Source of the DNA: Rapana venosa
Lineage: Eukaryota > Mollusca > Gastropoda > Neogastropoda > Muricidae
Assembly (NCBI GenBank): GCA_028751875.1
Contig: CM054158.1
Span: 17,759,808-17,823,807 of the forward strand
Length of the DNA: 64,000 bases
Direction of reading: 5' to 3'
Below, one piece after another: positions 20,901 through 32,200 of this stretch; position 1 is the stretch's first letter, and the number at the start of each line of letters is the position of its first letter. The translations under genes and the position numbers were made by a program. Below the pieces are notes generated by a model that saw only the letters and a program-made list of their open reading frames with translations, was not told where the DNA came from and did not search any database.

Positions 20901-21097
20901 AGATTCATTTCCCAACTGTATCCCCCAAGTCGGAATGCCAATAGGTTGGTTAAAAAAAAAAAGGTTGCATATACAGAAGTGTCACAATTATAGCCCATTA
21001 ACCAAAAAAAAACCCTCCACTGTCTGCTAGCTCTCTGTTGCAGGGCACTTTGCCTCTACTGAGTGTCTGCTTAGCTGCCTGAGGGCATCTTGCCTCT

Positions 21098-21180
21098 ATT
21101 AATAATAATAATAATAATAATGTATGGAATTTATGTAGCGCTGAATCTTGTAAAGCAACAAATCAAAGCGCTGATGACTT
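21098..21180 (-). repeat. (TTA)n-tailed retroelement 3' fragment
   Basis: A (TAA)n run (21098-21120) followed by TATGTAGCGCTGAATC and CAAATCAAAGCGCTGATG reads on the minus strand as a retroelement 3' end with an (ATT)n tail. It abuts the SINE at 21181. The parent element is not identified. Confidence 0.45.
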
Positions 21181-21524
21181 TCAAAAAAATTAAATATCGA
21201 GGATAATGGAATAAGCACCCATGTCCTTTTTTACATCCAGTCCCCGTGTGTATGCGGTTTTGTAAATATTGTCATCTGCTCCCACTGGCACACAATGGCC
21301 TACTCTTTCGAAAAGCGGAACAGGATTTAATGTGTGCGCAAGATGTTCTGCATGCGTTGGCACACGGGCCTCGGTTTATAGTCTCATTTGAAGGACTTTG
21401 ATATTCAGTTCGATTTTTTTGTCAAACTGGGAAGAAAGGGCGAGGCTGGGAATCGAACCCAGAACCTCACGGTTTACTTGTTGGCAGGCAAACGTCTTAA
21501 CCATCCTGCCACCTTCCTTCCACT
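21181..21524 (-). mobile_element. SINE-A, minus strand, tRNA-like head intact
   Basis: On the minus strand the head at 21519-21430 contains GGCAGGATGGTTAAGACG (box A) and GGTTCGATTCCCAGCC (box B, a near-perfect GGTTCGATTCC). The body carries the central motif CAAATGAGACTATAAACC (about 21377-21394), then AAATCCTGTTCCGC and GGGACTGGATG. It ends at TTATCCTCGATATTTAAT. Copies at 35995, 37050, 46255 and 53385 share this body. Confidence 0.85.
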
Positions 21525-22131
21525 AATTGAGACACTATGGAGTGTCTGCTTAGCTGCCTGAGGGCATCTTGGCTCTATGGAGTCTCTGCTTAGCTGCCTG
21601 AGGGCACCTTGCCTCTATGGAGTCTCTGCTTAGCTGCCTGAGGGCACCTTGCCTCTATGGAGTCTCTGCTTAGCTGCCTGAGGGCATCTTGCCTCTATGG
21701 AGTCTCTCCTCAGCTCTCTGTTCGATGGCATTTTGCCTCTAGTCTCTGCTCAGCTTTCTGGGGACATTTTGCCTCTTTTGAGTCTCTGTGTAGCTGTCTG
21801 TCTGAGGGCATCTTCCCTCTAATTCAACCCCTTTAACATTGGTTCTCAATCCACTCCTTTGGATGAGGCCTTGTGTCATGGTGTGTGTGTGTGTGGTGTA
21901 CACACTAAAAAGACATTTATCATTCATAGATGAGTGGCCCTGGCAGTTATGCTCAATGGAATACATGGGTAACACAAATATGCCCTGCATGCAGTCTGTG
22001 ATATGAAGAGGGATGAGCATTATTTACCACCTGGTTCAACTTGCCCAAAACACGCTGCATAAACGTTTCAGTGTTCTATCCATCAGTTGACTCCTCAAGG
22101 AGTTATAGGTATTCTAAGACAAATCAATGTA

Positions 22132-22592
22132 GATTAAAGGGGGAAGGACAGCCTAATGGTGAGAGTGTTGAGCTCATGATCAGACTGCCAGGGTCTGAGC
22201 TACCACAAAAGTACCTGGTCAAGGGGATTTTTCCCCTGGAAAATCACCCATGCAAATATGAAACACAGAACATCTGTTTCCCTGTGGGGATGTCGGGGGC
22301 CTGTCAGCATAAATAGCATTCCCAGCTTCTGGAAATTCTGTGCAATAAATTCCTTTTTTCTATCCCTTTGTTTCTGCCTTGTTCCTTTTCTTCCTCTCAT
22401 CTCCTTCTTGTCTATTTTCTTTCTTTTTGGTCCATTCTCTTGCCTTTTTTCCAGAATGACTTAAGAGATAACAATTCTCTCCCACGATGAAGTTTGGTGT
22501 GCTGAGCCCCAACTTGTCAGGTACTTAACAGCAGCGCAACATTTTCGCTCATATGGCAGACAATAGTTGCTAAGTGACGCAGAACTTTTGTC
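22132..22592 (+). mobile_element. SINE-G, longest copy with tRNA-like head
   Basis: The head has AATGGTGAGAGTGTTGAGC (box A-like) and GGGTCTGAGCTACC (weakened box B). The body then has TTTTCCCCTGG, CCTGTCAGCATAAATAGC, a CT-rich middle, GACTTAAGAGATAACAATTC, TTGTCAGGTACTTAACAGC and GCAGACAATAGTTGCTAAG. The GAA tail has decayed in this copy. Confidence 0.75.
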
Positions 22593-24164
22593 ATCCTAAG
22601 AAATTTTAATCTGGATAGTCTCTAAAGTAGTTATAGTGATGGTATAGGGACACATCACATCACAGAAAACGCACATCAGAGGTGTACCCATTGCAGTCAC
22701 CTGTCCCACCATGGCACACTGGAGACTTTATTTCTTTTTCTTCTTGCTATTATTTTTTATCGGAATGTCTGTTTGTTTCTGCTATCGCAGTTTCACAGGA
22801 AAAGTGTGGTAATAATTAGAATATAGTCAAAGGCTTCACGTTTTTAGGCTGCTATTCTGCGGACTAGCCGGAAAGTCAAATTTCTCCACAGTTGGTTTAT
22901 GTAGCATGGGTCACCATACTTGCAGGAATGTACCAGAAATGTTTGATTTGTTTGCCTTACAAGATTCAGCGTTATGCAAATTCCAATCGTTATACCATAT
23001 TATTTCCAAGTGGCACATTACTTTATACTCTTTTACCTAACTGCATCATTTCCTCCACAGCTTTCAACATCTAGCTCAACATGTCTCGTTCAAAATTGTC
23101 TACTTCCAATAGCATTCAATGAATTCATCATCTTGTTAATCAAATAAATTGTCCTCTATCTAGGAGACGTGTGAAAAGTGTTGTTAGTGCAGGCTGTGCT
23201 TTCTCCCTTCCCTCACAACTACGCGCTTGTTAGGGGTCCAAATTTATAATTGGCACCATCTGAAACACTCCCTGTATCCAGATTCCCCCCACATGGTCAG
23301 GACCAGCAGTTGGCTATGGTTGTAATGGACTGTACAGGCACCTTCCATTGATGTCAGCTGTGGTCATTACAGAGTCAAGAAAGAAAAATCTAATAAAAAT
23401 ATCCTGAATATGAAATTTATTTTAAATAGAAAGAAAACCACCCATTATCCATAGATGACAAAAAAGCACACAAGACTTTGAGATGGAGTTAGCAACAGGT
23501 GACTGTGACCATATAATTCTTTTTGAAGCTGTTTTAATAAAACATTCAGGTTTGTTGTGTTAAGTCACAGTCAACAGATAACTGAAATTTTTAAAAACCC
23601 AGTCTCATTCATCTTTTTATCTCACAGACACTCTCACCAAAAAAGCAGAATTTATACAAGTGATTTTTAATTCAAGATGATTTCATGCTCATGAGTTGAA
23701 AATAACTCTTTTAAGATCAAGCAAAGCCACTGTATTTGGCCAGCCCAGACTGACACACTCAGATATTTCTATAGTCAGTATAAACATGGAAAAGACTAGT
23801 GAATAACCAGTAAAACCATATATCCATCTGCACTGCAATTACACTATTACCAAAGCAGTAACTCTTCTTTCAATACAATAAAATGCTGATATCAGATACA
23901 ATTCTACCCCATAATCAGTATGAAATACACAAAATGATGTCACAGTCTTTTGACACACATGTATGATAAACTTGTGTTCAAGAAATATTTGAAATTTGTA
24001 GAAATCTTTTCTTGAGGCATCACTCAAACTTTACCAAAAACAAACAAAACAAAAAAAAGCAGCAAACTTTACCATTAAAAAGCAAATGCATTGCTTATTC
24101 AATGTACCATCTGGAAATAAAAATGTGACTTGACCAATACCCCTTATTTAAACTTAAAAAATGG
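22593..24164. other. Gene-free stretch
   Basis: The stretch is AT-rich single-copy-looking DNA. No exon with paired splice sites, no tRNA and no repeat shared with the rest of the window was found. Confidence 0.5.
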
Positions 24165-24560
24165 GGGCAGAATAGCTTTGTGGTTAGAGTGTTGTGCTCA
24201 TGCTCTGCTGGTCTGGGATCAAGCCACCTGGGAGGTGACCATTTTACCCTGAAGTTAACATTAGTGCAGGCTCTACTCCCCCAAAAGTCCTTTGGATCAG
24301 ACTATAATTGACGTCATGTGTGCAAACACACACAGAACATCTTGCGCACTTGTTAAAAAACCTTTCAGAAGAGCAGGCCATTTCGTGCTGGTTGGAGAGA
24401 ATGACAAAAGTTTAAAAAAACAAAAAAACCTACCCCAAAATATGCATGCACACAAGTGTTGTGCTTAGATATCATCCCTGAAGTCAGAACGTGACTACCT
24501 TAGTGATGGGGTAAAAATGGTTCCATATGCAAAATCACATCATCAGAGCTCTAGCCAAGA
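24165..24560 (+). mobile_element. SINE-A2, plus strand
   Basis: The head reads TTTGTGGTTAGAGTGTTGTG (box A TGGTTAGAGTG) and GGGATCAAGCCACC (decayed box B). The body has AGTTAACATTAGTGCAGGC and the central motif TTGGATCAGACTATAATTG. The 3' part, GTGTTGTGCTTAGATATC through AGAGCTCTAGCCAAG, matches 32700-33100 but not the SINE-A copies on the minus strand, so this is a sister family with a different 3' end. Confidence 0.8.
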
Positions 24561-24949
24561 AATGGAAAAAAACCAACCAAAAGAACCATTCAAAATAACA
24601 GAGTCTGATAATCACACAATTCATCAATACACAACATTATTTATCAACATGAGTATAAATGGGGTTTACATGGCACGAAAAAAACATTATCCTGTTCAAA
24701 CACGATCTTGATCATACTTGTGTCATGACAAGTCAATAAAGTTTGATTTATGAAAATTAAGTAAAATCTTTACAAGTCTGTAAATTAGGTAAGAAAACCT
24801 ACCTGCAAAATATGCCATGATGGAAAAAAAATGTGCGCTAGAATAAAAGTATTAATGAAAAAAAAAGCTATCCTCACTCACTTTCTCATCACCTGACATG
24901 AATACCAGAATCTTTATTGAGCATATTTGTCTCCTGCATGCATATACAT
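24561..24949. other. Gene-free stretch
   Basis: AT-rich sequence with no supported feature. Confidence 0.5.
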
Positions 24950-25090
24950 TTGAAGGGAGTAAAGCACAGGGAGGACTGCATAGTTGTTCTGAGGTGTCAT
25001 CAAGATTTGAACCAGCAACTTGTGACTCCAGTACTGTTGGATTAGAAGTTGATCATCTTATACCCTCAGCTGAAAAAGACTGTAGGACAG
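24950..25090 (-). repeat. Decayed tRNA-like SINE head
   Basis: On the minus strand, GGTATAAGATGATCAACTTC followed about 35 bases later by GCTGGTTCAAATCTTG looks like the A and B boxes of a tRNA-derived SINE. No body matching the other families was seen. Confidence 0.4.
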
Positions 25091-25948
25091 AGACACATTA
25101 GGAGCTTGTCTGTTTTTAAACAGTCTCTTTGCAGTTTTGTTAAAAGTCGAGTTGTTTCTGTCTTTTGCTGTTTTAATCCCCATATATCAGCTTTTATCAA
25201 ACCTTTTTTGTTTTATCTCTGGTAAAGATCAGTTCTCTGTAACTCATTTTCTTTCTACATGTAATGCCATAAAACTCTATACCTCTGGCTACTACTTTTG
25301 CTGACTTTCTTTGCAATATGAAGTCTTCGTTCACATCTTGTTCAAAGGTTAGTTTTGATGTTGTGCTGTACTTATTAAGTCAGGAAATATTATGGCCAAT
25401 AAAAATGATTTACTTAACAGTTTAACAATGGATGAATGAAAAAGATAGGCTATATGAAAAGAAGTGCCAATAGTGATCACAGTCACTTGCAAGTAAATAT
25501 GAGTAGTCAAATGAACAATGGATCTTTCAAACGCCATTTATATATGGCATTATAACAAGAATGGTTACTTTGAAAATTATCTCCTGCCTTTCCAATCACA
25601 CATACACAGCATATTCTTTAAAATAACACAAAGTATTTTCTATGCATCTGACCAACTGTAAAGAATTTTTGTCTATAATACGTAAAAGACCCATAGTGAA
25701 GTTCACTGCAGCAAGTTTGAAAGATTGGTATTATGTTTGCAGAGATTCTGGTACAGAACATAGCTTCCATACCATCACAATTAGAATTTCTAGCCCTGCT
25801 TAAAAGCTCCCAACACCTAAACCTGCTGAAAAAATATATCCATGCTGCAATCTCCCCACCTAACACTGAATGTTATCCACTGATTGGTATGTTACAGTGT
25901 TGCTGATAACGGAAGAAAGATTAGAAATCTAAATAAACGTAAGATGAC

Positions 25949-26000
<52 letters not shown>

Positions 26001-27282
26001 AGGCAATTGTGAATCAAGAACACCTTTGAGTAGATATTAAGATTTATTAAATAATATTGTATATGCTCATAACACTTGCCACATGCTGCTGCCATCTATT
26101 TAACTCAAAATAACCAAAGAGCCAATCCACCATCTCATGACACCCATAACCAAATTTTATTTTCATAGCTTAACAGAACTCCCCCCCCCCCCCCCCCCCC
26201 CCCCCCACATTTTGGAACCAAATAATGAAACCATTAAGTTGAATTCAAAACTATTTTCAACCTCTTTGACCAGAGCCTTTAGGATTCAGAGGCATGTGGT
26301 AAATTTCATCCATATATTTGAGAGAAATGATCCAGTCTTTTAGAGGGCTCATGATCATGAAATGAATGAGAAAATATGTTAAGGTCCCTTGTAGATAAAC
26401 ATTTGTCTTCAAAATGCATGTTCATACACTGGGTAAACAAAATGAGTGACCTGCCACACATATTTTAGAACAAAATCAAACACAAAATGAAACATTCATA
26501 TACTTGGGTAATTTGTGCTGTCTTTAAACATTAAAGCAGCCCGACCAAAAAAAAAAAAAAAAAAAATCATATTACTTCATGATCCCTAATTAGAAGCCCA
26601 AGATGCACACATGCTGAAATGAATCATAGTAAGTAAACACTGAACACCTTATCTCCATATTTTTTGTTGTTGCAAATATAAAAAAGAGACTATAAAAGAA
26701 AAGAGTTACAATTTTCTTCAATCATAATAGTCAACATTCACCATAAAACATCTCTTTCGAATCTTTGTTATATCAGGCATGTCTGATCGACACCACTTTC
26801 ATCAACATAAATATTTCGTTGTGCCTTTTCAATCATCCCCTGTGAATGACTTACACACTATTTCCTTTTACGTTTTCTACCTTCATTCCCGACAAGGCAG
26901 GGGAGCCATGCATGAACAGTTTATTGCAGAGTGCCTTGGGCAAGTTGATCTTGGTGAAGCCTATCCCCTGCAGGTTCCATATTGTCTGTTTGGAATGTTA
27001 GCACTATCCATACATGGTCTACTCTTCTGTGAAAGGTGGATGTCTTTTCAATGTGTGCCCATGTTGTTATGCGTATGTGCAAGGAAATCTGGTCTCAGAC
27101 CCAATGTTAACTCTGATAATTTCATTTCGTGAGTTCAGCTCTCTAACAATCTAAGTATCTCCCAGCTCCTTTCATTTTTGTCCAACATTTTTGTGAAAAT
27201 GATTTTTAAAAAATAATTGTATAGACATATAAATGTATGTATGTGTGATACGTTTGTTATGTGTTTTCTATGTTCGATATGC
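25091..27282. other. Gene-free stretch with (GA)n and poly-C tracts
   Basis: (GA)n lies at 25950-25997, poly-C (about 27 residues) at 26180-26206 and poly-A at about 26546-26567. A 117-codon open frame at 26779-27132 lacks any recognisable domain or splice context and is not annotated. Confidence 0.5.

Positions 27283-27322
<40 letters not shown>
27283..27322. repeat. (GT)n microsatellite
   Basis: About 40 bases of GT dinucleotides. Confidence 0.95.
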
Positions 27323-27325
<3 letters not shown>

Positions 27326-27363
27326 CAACATTCACTAATGAATGCCATTTACTGTGCATTAGT

Positions 27364-27643
27364 CAAGGCGTTAGAAAAGTATGTTCTTTCGAGCCAGAAG
27401 GCCCATAGAGCCGGAGTTTATCCCAGTTTCTGTAGCGTTAAGCGAACCGATGGTTTTTCACCACCCCTGTGACAGGACGCTAGTCTGTCGCCAGATACTT
27501 CCCCAGCAGAGCTGGTACCCACTTGTACACCTGGGTGGAGTGAGGAAAATAGGAGTAAAGTGTCTTTCCCAAGGGCACAACACCGAGCCGAGCGGGGATC
27601 GAACCCGCGACCTCTGGATCACGAGTTGACCAAGGCGTTAGAA
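27364..27643 (-). mobile_element. SINE-C with perfect 13-bp target-site duplication
   Basis: The 254-bp element at 27377-27630 is bracketed by CAAGGCGTTAGAA at 27364-27376 and again at 27631-27643. On the minus strand it begins at a tRNA-like head (GTGATCCAGAGGTCGCGGG, then GGTTCGATCCCCGC as box B). It continues through GCCCTTGGGAAAGACAC, CACCCAGGTGTACAAG and CTCTGCTGGGGAAG. The intact duplication and clean box B indicate a relatively recent insertion. Confidence 0.9.
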
Positions 27644-28467
27644 GACTATATATAAAAAAAAAAGAGTGGAGTGAGCTTGTGTGCCAGGGTATGGGTGTGG
27701 CATCACATTAATAAGCAACAATTTCAACAATTTTTAGCAGACTGCAGAACAAGCCAGTGGAGCAGGCTTTTTCAGGTCAAATCTGATTATCATTCTGACA
27801 GAAAGAAACTATTCCTCAACCAGTTACATACCAAAAAGAGAAAATGAAGTTGATTTTATTTCTTGTACTTCATATCATTCACAACTAGTGCTTTATCCTC
27901 TTTAATTATATATACATAAGCAACAGCACGCTTTCAACCTAACAAAAATTATGTGTGAAATGATACACTAGAAACTGAACTTACAAGACATAAACAGAAT
28001 ATGGACCTCCACAATAATTATCATACTGTGATAAAAATCTATTGATCAAAGATGTTAAACACACATGATTTTTCATAACAAAATGAGCTGTACTGAAGAA
28101 ATCAGACATGGTACCTTCTTTCTTTGAAGCAATTTTTCAGATTTCTTCCTTTTTATGGATCAGTGTCTTGTTGACATACCCACATGAGCATTATTTTGAG
28201 AGAAAAATTATTTTAAAATCATAAAAGCATGAAAAAAGCTCATAACAAGTGGAACAAGAAAAGGTGACAAAGTCCCCCTTCTTAATTAACAAACATCGAT
28301 GAAACTGTTACAAGCCAGATATTAAAACGCAACCATACTACAGAACAATCGGCAGCACATTGTCATTTTTCATTCTAACTGAGTGCGATAATTACAGAGT
28401 ATGTTGCCACCTGATCAGTTTTGTGGGTTTTTAACAGCTGTCCAGTTGATCCATGTAAGTCTGAAAA
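27644..28467. other. Gene-free stretch
   Basis: No exon or repeat copy recognised. Confidence 0.5.
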
Positions 28468-28900
28468 TGTGACGCTCTACCACAAAATGAGTTGCTTAGC
28501 ACCTGACCCACTTTTCCACCTGGAGCCATTTTACGGGGCTTGGTGTCAGGTCGTCTATTTTGAGATTTTGATTGATTATAAAACTATAGCCATTTGTCTA
28601 CGTTGTAATCAAATATCAAGGCATGATCTTGTTTTCCTTTGCTTTTAAACGTGTTTTTAAAATGCCCAAGCCCTCATTCTCATCACTTATTACGATGCTA
28701 AATTTGTCAATTTCTTATTTCCTGCATTCTATCATTTCAAGTTGTAATGTATTTTTTCACAGAATTGTCCGATTTTCTATTAAAATTTTTTGTAAAAAAA
28801 GAATTATTGAATAGCCACTTTCTTCCAGATTAATATCATGTCAATAGAAAAAATATTGACATCTGGTGTTATCTGACTCATTATGTGTTGGAGTGTCACA
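28468..28900. mobile_element. MITE-like element, copy 1 (433 bp, inverted terminal repeats)
   Basis: The left end TGTGACGCTCTACCACAAAA and the inverted right end TGTGACACTCCAACACATAA match over about 25 bp, continuing as ATGAGT. The interior matches the element at 54166-54592 throughout, for example TTTTGATTGATTATAAAACT and GCTAAATTTGTCAATTTCT. There is no coding capacity, so it is non-autonomous. A target duplication is not obvious and the superfamily is unresolved. It lies about 180 bp past the NUP50 stop and may sit in its 3' untranslated region. Confidence 0.8.
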
Positions 28901-29081
28901 TATACTCTTTGGAAAAAAAATGAAGAAAAAGGGATATAACTCAGATGTTCAATGAGCAGAGAATAAAACCAGAAAATGTCCAAATGAAGAGTCACATATT
29001 ACAGAGTTGATAACATATTGAAGACATCTATTCCAGCATGTGTACCTGTACAGCAGTGTCATTGTCTAAGCACTCTAACCA

Positions 29082-29284
29082 TCATGCTTTCAATTCCTCC
29101 ATCTTAGCCAACAACTCATCAGCATCCTCTGCCCCCTTCACTCGGATCAACATGGGCGTGGGCTCTGAGGTGGGTTCCTTAGGGTTGATCGGTGGGTTAG
29201 GAACACACACAATGAACACATTGTTTTTGCCTTGACGCTTTGTGGGAATACCAGACGACAAGAGGATGTTCAACAAGATGTTTC
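29082..29284 (-). CDS. NUP50: NUP50 terminal coding exon 7
   Basis: The acceptor TTTGTTACAG precedes GAAACATC, and the exon reads to TGA at 29082-29084. It encodes the end of the Ran-binding domain and the C-terminus [14 protein letters not shown]. Confidence 0.93.
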
Positions 29285-32200
29285 CTGTAACAAATAACAC
29301 AAAGCATAAAAATGATCCTGGTCAAAATTCCATGTAAACCTACTGGGGAAAGAAATTAATGCATCATCCTGAAAATATCCCTCACTGACCACTGCCCCAC
29401 AAACATCCCCACTCCCTCCCCTGCCCTATCTTCAACACTCTGAGACACCAGACATGGCCCAGCCCAGTAGAGCTCAACAAAAAACTATGGGGACCAGCAG
29501 GGTCACAACAACAGACTGTAGACTTTGCCATCCAGGCCGGATAACAAATTTAGCATGGCCAGGGAACACAGAAGAAAATAAGCATAATAAAGACCAATCT
29601 CTTTCTGTCATCCCAAAAACATTTGTTCCTCATCTTTTGTGACATGCCTGTGTTGCTCATTTGGATCTCACCACACAAGGCCATACCCATGCATCCTCAG
29701 TTGCATTTTCAGAATCAGAAGTCCATTGGGAGCTGTCTATTTTAGGCCACTATCATGCAACTACCCACATTCAGCCCTGCACTGCTGCTAGGTCTCCAAA
29801 GTGATGTTCAGCAGTACTTATGCCACATCAAAATCTACAGGACACCACAAACTACCAAACCAAACAGCCATTGAAGGAGAAATGTAAACACAAACTGATC
29901 AATCAATCCATCTACAACTAAACAATTCTGATTTGAGTCAATCTGATGTCGCTAACTGTTAATCATCAGTAATGATTGATGACTACTGTATATTTCTTGT
30001 GTATGTGTGTGTTGGTTCTGGTTTTAAAAAAAATTGGGGGAAATTGTTTTTTTAAGGGGGTGTGTTTTTGATTTAGTGTAAAACTTGCAATCTGTTGACA
30101 ATTATCCATTTCTATCTTTCCATAAATCAAGCTTTCAGAGAGTTAACTTTTGACACAAGATATTATTTGTGTATTCATTTTGTCTTTTTGTTTTTCTGTG
30201 GCTAAACTGATTTTTATTAAAGAAAGAAGGTGTCTGTTGAGCATTCAGGATAGAAAGCAGTAAAGTGTCCTTTTCTTTCTAATGCTTTATTTTTTCTTCT
30301 TCACTTTTTTAAAATGGTAATCTTATGGCAATAACATTTCTATTTCCCCATAATTATTCATTTCAAAGCACTTTCAAAATTCAGGAATTAAAGATTCAAC
30401 ATCATATCAGCACACTGCAAAATATCAGCAGCACCACTGCATACAAAAACCTGTACATCATAACCTTTCATGCAGTTCTTGCATGACGAGGACTGACAAG
30501 ATTCAGACCACCACATGACATTCTGTTATCTTTTCTTCAGTATGGACACATACCTAAATTGGTGTCGGCCCGAACTATGAGCTGTGTGCGTCCATTCTCA
30601 GTAGGTTTCAGGTGAAGGTTTCCCACTCCTCTGTCCTTCCACTGCCCATCTTTCTGGTAAAACAGCTTACACCTGGCCAAATCACACACAGTTTTCATTC
30701 ATCTTGAAATAAAAGATCATTCATGTACCTGTTCATACTTCCACAGAAAGGTACCCCCACCCCACCCCTCCCCCAGTGCCATACTGCTGTTTGCTCCATT
30801 ATTACCATATGGATTTCCCCCTCTTTTAAATTCTATGTTTATGAATGCAATGAGTACATCTTTTAGACAAAAATGTGACTGAAAGAAAAATACAAAACAA
30901 AACAAATTTCTGGTGGGAAAAGCAAAGCTAGTGTGTCATTAAAAAATGTTCAGCATGTCTTCGGGCCAAACCTGTATTCGCTACTTTTTTTATGACCTGA
31001 TTTTCTCACCTTTTAGTATACACAGCACCATCTTCTTTGATTTCTCGCACTTCTGCTTTTGGAGGTTGATACTCATCCTCCTCTTCCCCTGGTCAGACAC
31101 ACAGATACAAACAAAAGATGAAAATACTGAACAAACCCTCCCCCACCAAGTATAACATATGAAATGCTTTTAAACTGTTAAAACAACCATAATCACTTTT
31201 GTCCTCTTACAAGAGTGAGAGAAGAAGTACATACAGCTGATCGTTTACAATGTATGTAAAGAGTAATGAAAAAGTGTACATCAAGGCTTGATTACCAAGT
31301 GCCACAGTTAGTGATCAATATACTGCCTATGGTTCATGAGAGTGTATCCAAGCTAATTCTTCACAAGGATGTGCATTTAATACATGCCTGTATGTATGCA
31401 TTTGAATGTGGTGTGTATGTTTGTACACATGTCTGTATGTGTATACATATATGTTTAAGTGTGAATGAGTCAACAAGAGTGCATACATGTAGTGCATTTA
31501 CTGCTGCCATTACTGATACAAATGCCTTCCCTCCTATTACCTAGCTCTTCTGAAGATTCTTTTGTAGCAATGCAACCCTTATAAGTTACAGACTGACAGT
31601 GCCCTACACATCACACATTTATCCCATTCAAACAAAAACAAACAAAAACCCCTGTAGCAAAAGCACATCTACCTGTCGCTGCACCGGAGGCTTGTGATGG
31701 CTCTGCTGCAGCGTTATCAGCTGGAGGCTTAGTTGCTACACCAAAGGAAAACGGTTTTGAACCTGAAGCCCCAAATCCCCCAAAAGCTGGAGCTTTACTT
31801 GGACCACCCAACACCGACGTGCCTTGTGTTGTTCCAGAAGTAAAACTGAATCCACTGGAGCTCGATGCTGAAAGTCAATATCAATGCAGCAGTCACTTTC
31901 AAACTTGAAACTAACTAGAAATGTACTGAGTAATGCAAAACTAAACTAAACAGAGACAGCCATTTAACAATAAATAAATAATAAAGACCAAAAATGTTCA
32001 GTTTTTTTTCTTTCTTAAAATAAACTGACCAAATAAGTAACATCTTAGATCAAAAACTAATCAAATATCTTAAATCACTTAATCAAATTCCACACTTTCT
32101 TTAAAGAATCTACGAATGATCTTAACTTAACTTCAAGTCTTTAATTTTTCCCAACCTCACCCCAATGGTGAGTTAATGCCATTTTTTTCATTGTCAATCC

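Larger units (their letters stand above)
21025..21830. repeat. 40-bp minisatellite, split by inserted repeats
   Basis: The unit is about GGAGTCTCTGCTTAGCTGCC plus TGAGGGCACCTTGCCTCTAT. Roughly two degenerate units occupy 21025-21097. Five or six well-preserved units run from 21538 to 21735 and decay to about 21830. The block between (21098-21527) is a (TAA)n-tailed fragment and a SINE, so an original array was interrupted by insertion. Confidence 0.85.

Noticed and set aside
21430..21519. Possible tRNA gene with perfect box B
   Set aside because: The box A/box B pair belongs to a SINE head. It continues into the SINE body and has no complete cloverleaf acceptor stem.
26779..27132. 117-codon open frame starting MSDRHHFHQHKYF
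   Set aside because: No recognisable domain, no splice signals and no similarity to any other part of the window. Its length is possible by chance.
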